DNA of 64,000 nt from Xiphias gladius (taxonomy: Eukaryota; Chordata; Actinopteri; Istiophoriformes; Xiphiidae), in the NCBI RefSeq assembly GCF_016859285.1, contig NC_053408.1, positions 10,245,213 to 10,309,212 on the forward strand, in the 5' to 3' direction. This document shows positions 62,285 through 64,000 of this stretch, piece after piece (the stretch's first letter is position 1; each line of letters begins with the position of its first letter). The translations under genes and the position numbers were made by a program. A model generated the notes under the pieces. It was not told where the DNA came from. It ran no database searches and was given only the letters and a program-made list of their open reading frames with translations.

Positions 62285-62680
62285 TGTATGACAACAATTG
62301 TGTTTATTTTCTCTTAAAGAAAGTAATCTTAGTTAATTCCCAATGAATGTATTATTTTGGAGTGTATTATGATCACCACGTAATACCTCCTGCAGGAGCC
62401 TATTAGGGTGACTTCCCTAACTCATGTAATGTCATATCATAAACTGAGGTAGTATTTAAAAAGAAAAAAAAAAAAAAAGAAAAAATGTAAACTCTTAGTG
62501 TCAATGAACAACAGTATAATCTGAACAGGAACAACTTGCTGGTTGTGCTGATAAACTGGACCATTGGTGGGGACATTAGCCATTATCTGTCCCAGATGAA
62601 TGGCTGGGGAACTGCTGGTGATCAATGCAAACCATTTTGTCCAACGTTAAGGCCAAGAGGGTGTTGTGACAGTCTCTGGT
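62285..62680 (-). other. aldh18a1: probable 3'UTR of aldh18a1
   Basis: From the stop codon to just beyond the minus-strand AATAAA at 62303-62308. It includes a T-rich minus-strand tract (62459-62477). The extent is inferred. Confidence 0.5.
62303..62308 (-). terminator. aldh18a1: putative polyadenylation signal of aldh18a1
   Basis: AATAAA on the minus strand (TTTATT on plus), about 375 bases past the stop codon. GT-rich minus-strand sequence follows. Confidence 0.5.
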
Positions 62681-62877
62681 CTAGTTGCTGTCTCTGTGTC
62701 CAGCTAAAGCCTGCCCAACAGGCAGGTTTTCATGGAGGTACTTCATGGTGCCATGCTCAGAGAAGTCAGCTGCTGTGTGCCCGTCACCTCTCAGGACCCA
62801 CTTGGTGGTGAGCAGCCCGTCCAGGCCCACAGGGCCTCGGGCATGGATACGTGACGTGCTAATACCAACCTCTGCTC
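62681..62877 (-). CDS. aldh18a1: last coding exon of aldh18a1 (delta-1-pyrroline-5-carboxylate synthase)
   Basis: ALDH18A1 is a mitochondrial two-domain enzyme (glutamate 5-kinase plus gamma-glutamyl phosphate reductase) that makes pyrroline-5-carboxylate from glutamate for proline and ornithine synthesis. This exon gives the C-terminus of the reductase domain: [20 protein letters not shown], then [24 protein letters not shown] and a short variable tail ending HRDSN before TAG (62683-62681). The human protein has the near-identical [20 protein letters not shown] block. The exon starts after a minus-strand CTTTAG acceptor, and its first two bases complete a Gly codon begun in the previous exon. 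The intron between them is 196 bases. Confidence 0.93.
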
Positions 62878-63073
62878 CTAAAGACAAAGCCATAGACAGA
62901 GAAAGAAAGAAAAAGTGAGAAGGGTAAACAAAAAACAAGGGTGCAGAAAAAGCGTGCAGTTGTCTTGAGAAAACAAATGAATATGAGTAAGAATATGTGG
63001 CTGTTGGGAAAAGGAGACAAAGCGAAAGAAGCAACAAAAGGACAGATGATATGGTAATAAGACCACCACATAC

Positions 63074-63169
63074 CCAGTCCAAAGCGGTAGCCATCAGCGA
63101 AACGTGAGCTGGCGTTCCAGAAAACACAGGCACTGTCCAGCTGCTGCAGGAACTGCTCCGCTGTGTCCT
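63074..63169 (-). CDS. aldh18a1: penultimate coding exon of aldh18a1
   Basis: On the minus strand it reads [20 protein letters not shown], then [11 protein letters not shown], and ends with the first base of the Gly codon shared with the last exon. It is bounded by a TTACAG acceptor and a GTATGT donor. This is the reductase region near the active-site end of the ALDH-like fold, and human has the closely similar [20 protein letters not shown]. It enters in phase 1, the first two bases finishing a codon from an exon beyond the window. The enzyme's kinase domain and most of the reductase lie to the right of 64000. Confidence 0.93.
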
Positions 63170-63427
63170 CTGTAAGAGAAAAACAGTTTATTGGTGCTAC
63201 TAGTGAACAAACTTGTATCTCTGATCTAACAGCCTTTCAGGCATTAACGTGAAGTATGTGACAATGACAGTTATTTTGGTTATGCCATAGGCACTGAATA
63301 CCTCTGTCAATGTTATTTTAGGAGACACCCAGTGCTACAAAATCCTGTGAACCGTGAACATCCACTCAAAAAAAAAAAAAAAAACAACAATCTGCAAGGC
63401 CTTTCTATCATCTTGTCGCCAACTGCT

Positions 63428-63565
63428 CTCTCATGGGGGAGTGTTGGGACTTTGTAAATATAACTGTAAAGAGTACGGTCTAGACCTGCTCTATAAGTGC
63501 CCTGAGATAACCCGTTATGATTTGGCGTTACAAAAAAAAAATATTGAAATGAACTGAACTGAATC
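63428..63565 (+). mobile_element. fish retroposon 3'-end fragment inside the aldh18a1 intron
   Basis: AAAGAGTACGGTCTAGACCT, then AGTGCCCTGAGATAAC, then ATGATTTGGCG, then an A run and a TGAACTGAACTGAAT tail. This is the common fish repeat ending TGATTTGGCGCTATATAAATAAAATTGAATTGAA, slightly decayed. The class is probably a LINE or LINE-mobilised SINE. Confidence 0.7.
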
Positions 63566-63852
63566 TTGGACTGGATGACGTGGCCAAGACTAAGAAATCC
63601 ATGAGGTGACTCTCAGTGACTCTAAAATCAAGTACACCAGTTTGTATGTAAATTCTTATACAAATATTGTATGAGTGAATAAACTCAGGCTCCAATTTCT
63701 GCACAAAAAGCCAGGGAGGATTTTTCCCCTGATGACTTCAAAGATCAAGAATCCACCAATCTACAATATGTGTTTCATCTATTCACTATCCACCTACATA
63801 TTTTATCAGTATACTGTATATATCTATTTTATAACCTGGATATCTTTTGTCC

Positions 63853-63878
63853 ACTATCTATCTATCTATCTATCTATC
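63853..63878. repeat. (CTAT)n microsatellite
   Basis: About six and a half tandem CTAT units. Confidence 0.95.
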
Positions 63879-64000
63879 ATAACTCTCAGTGGTCAACTTT
63901 GAGGTTAGCCAACACTGAAACAATTAAAAACATTTTAATTCATTGAGGTACCTTGTGTGGTCACTAGATGGCAGCAGTACATCCTCCACTGCAGGTGAGA

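Larger units (their letters stand above)
63170..64000 (-). other. aldh18a1: aldh18a1 intron (partial)
   Basis: No further exon is recognisable up to the window edge. It contains a retroposon-like repeat (63428-63565), a (CTAT)n microsatellite (63853-63878) and a CTCF-like motif at 63961-63977. Confidence 0.7.

Noticed and set aside
62681..63133. 150-residue minus-strand ORF read as one protein
   Set aside because: Only its last part (62681-62877) is the aldh18a1 exon. The upstream part is intron and the penultimate exon read in the wrong frame.

Overview
This is a 64 kb piece of a vertebrate, almost certainly ray-finned (teleost) fish, nuclear genome. Support comes from spliced genes with GT-AG introns, many (CA)n/(GT)n microsatellites, roughly 40% GC, fish-type interspersed repeats, and a compact tandem pair of gamma-crystallin genes with the standard three-exon layout. 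A perch-like fish is plausible but the species cannot be read from the sequence. There are no operons, CRISPR arrays, tRNA or rRNA genes that I can see. Only about 2 kb of the window codes for protein.  Layout, left to right. Positions 1-2252 are the last intron of a TCF/LEF gene on the + strand. Positions 2253-2709 are its terminal coding exon: end of the C-clamp, two CtBP-binding motifs, and a C-terminus of TCF7L2 type. A long 3'UTR follows to about 4510, with three polyadenylation signals. From about 4.5 to 54.9 kb lies a roughly 50 kb gene desert in which I find no convincing exon. It holds microsatellites, decayed transposons (best seen at 9.8-10.5, 20.5, 29.2-29.8, 39.1 and 46.5 kb), a small very CpG-dense islet at 32.1 kb, several G-quadruplex-prone tracts, and stretches that look like conserved non-coding elements. 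Two gamma-crystallin genes follow head to tail on the + strand. The first (55007-56606) is broken by an in-frame TGA and a one-base frameshift although its promoter and splice sites are kept. The second (57163-58857) is intact and encodes 175 residues. From about 59.2 to 62.3 kb is intergenic sequence. The last part (62681-63169, - strand) carries the two final coding exons of aldh18a1 (delta-1-pyrroline-5-carboxylate synthase); its 5' part lies beyond the right edge.  How they relate. The genes do not form a pathway: a Wnt-responsive transcription factor, lens structural proteins and a mitochondrial proline/ornithine biosynthesis enzyme are neighbours only by synteny. TCF7L2 and ALDH18A1 both sit on human 10q, which supports reading the first gene as tcf7l2 rather than tcf7l1. 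The desert behind a TCF7L2-type gene is where long-range developmental enhancers would be expected. I did not find a new defence or mobile system. The points most worth checking are the fresh-looking crystallin pseudogene, a palindromic SOX-like motif in the live crystallin promoter, the 34-bp palindrome at 10.1 kb, the transposon-borne nuclear-receptor sites at 29.5 kb, and the CpG islet at 32.1 kb.
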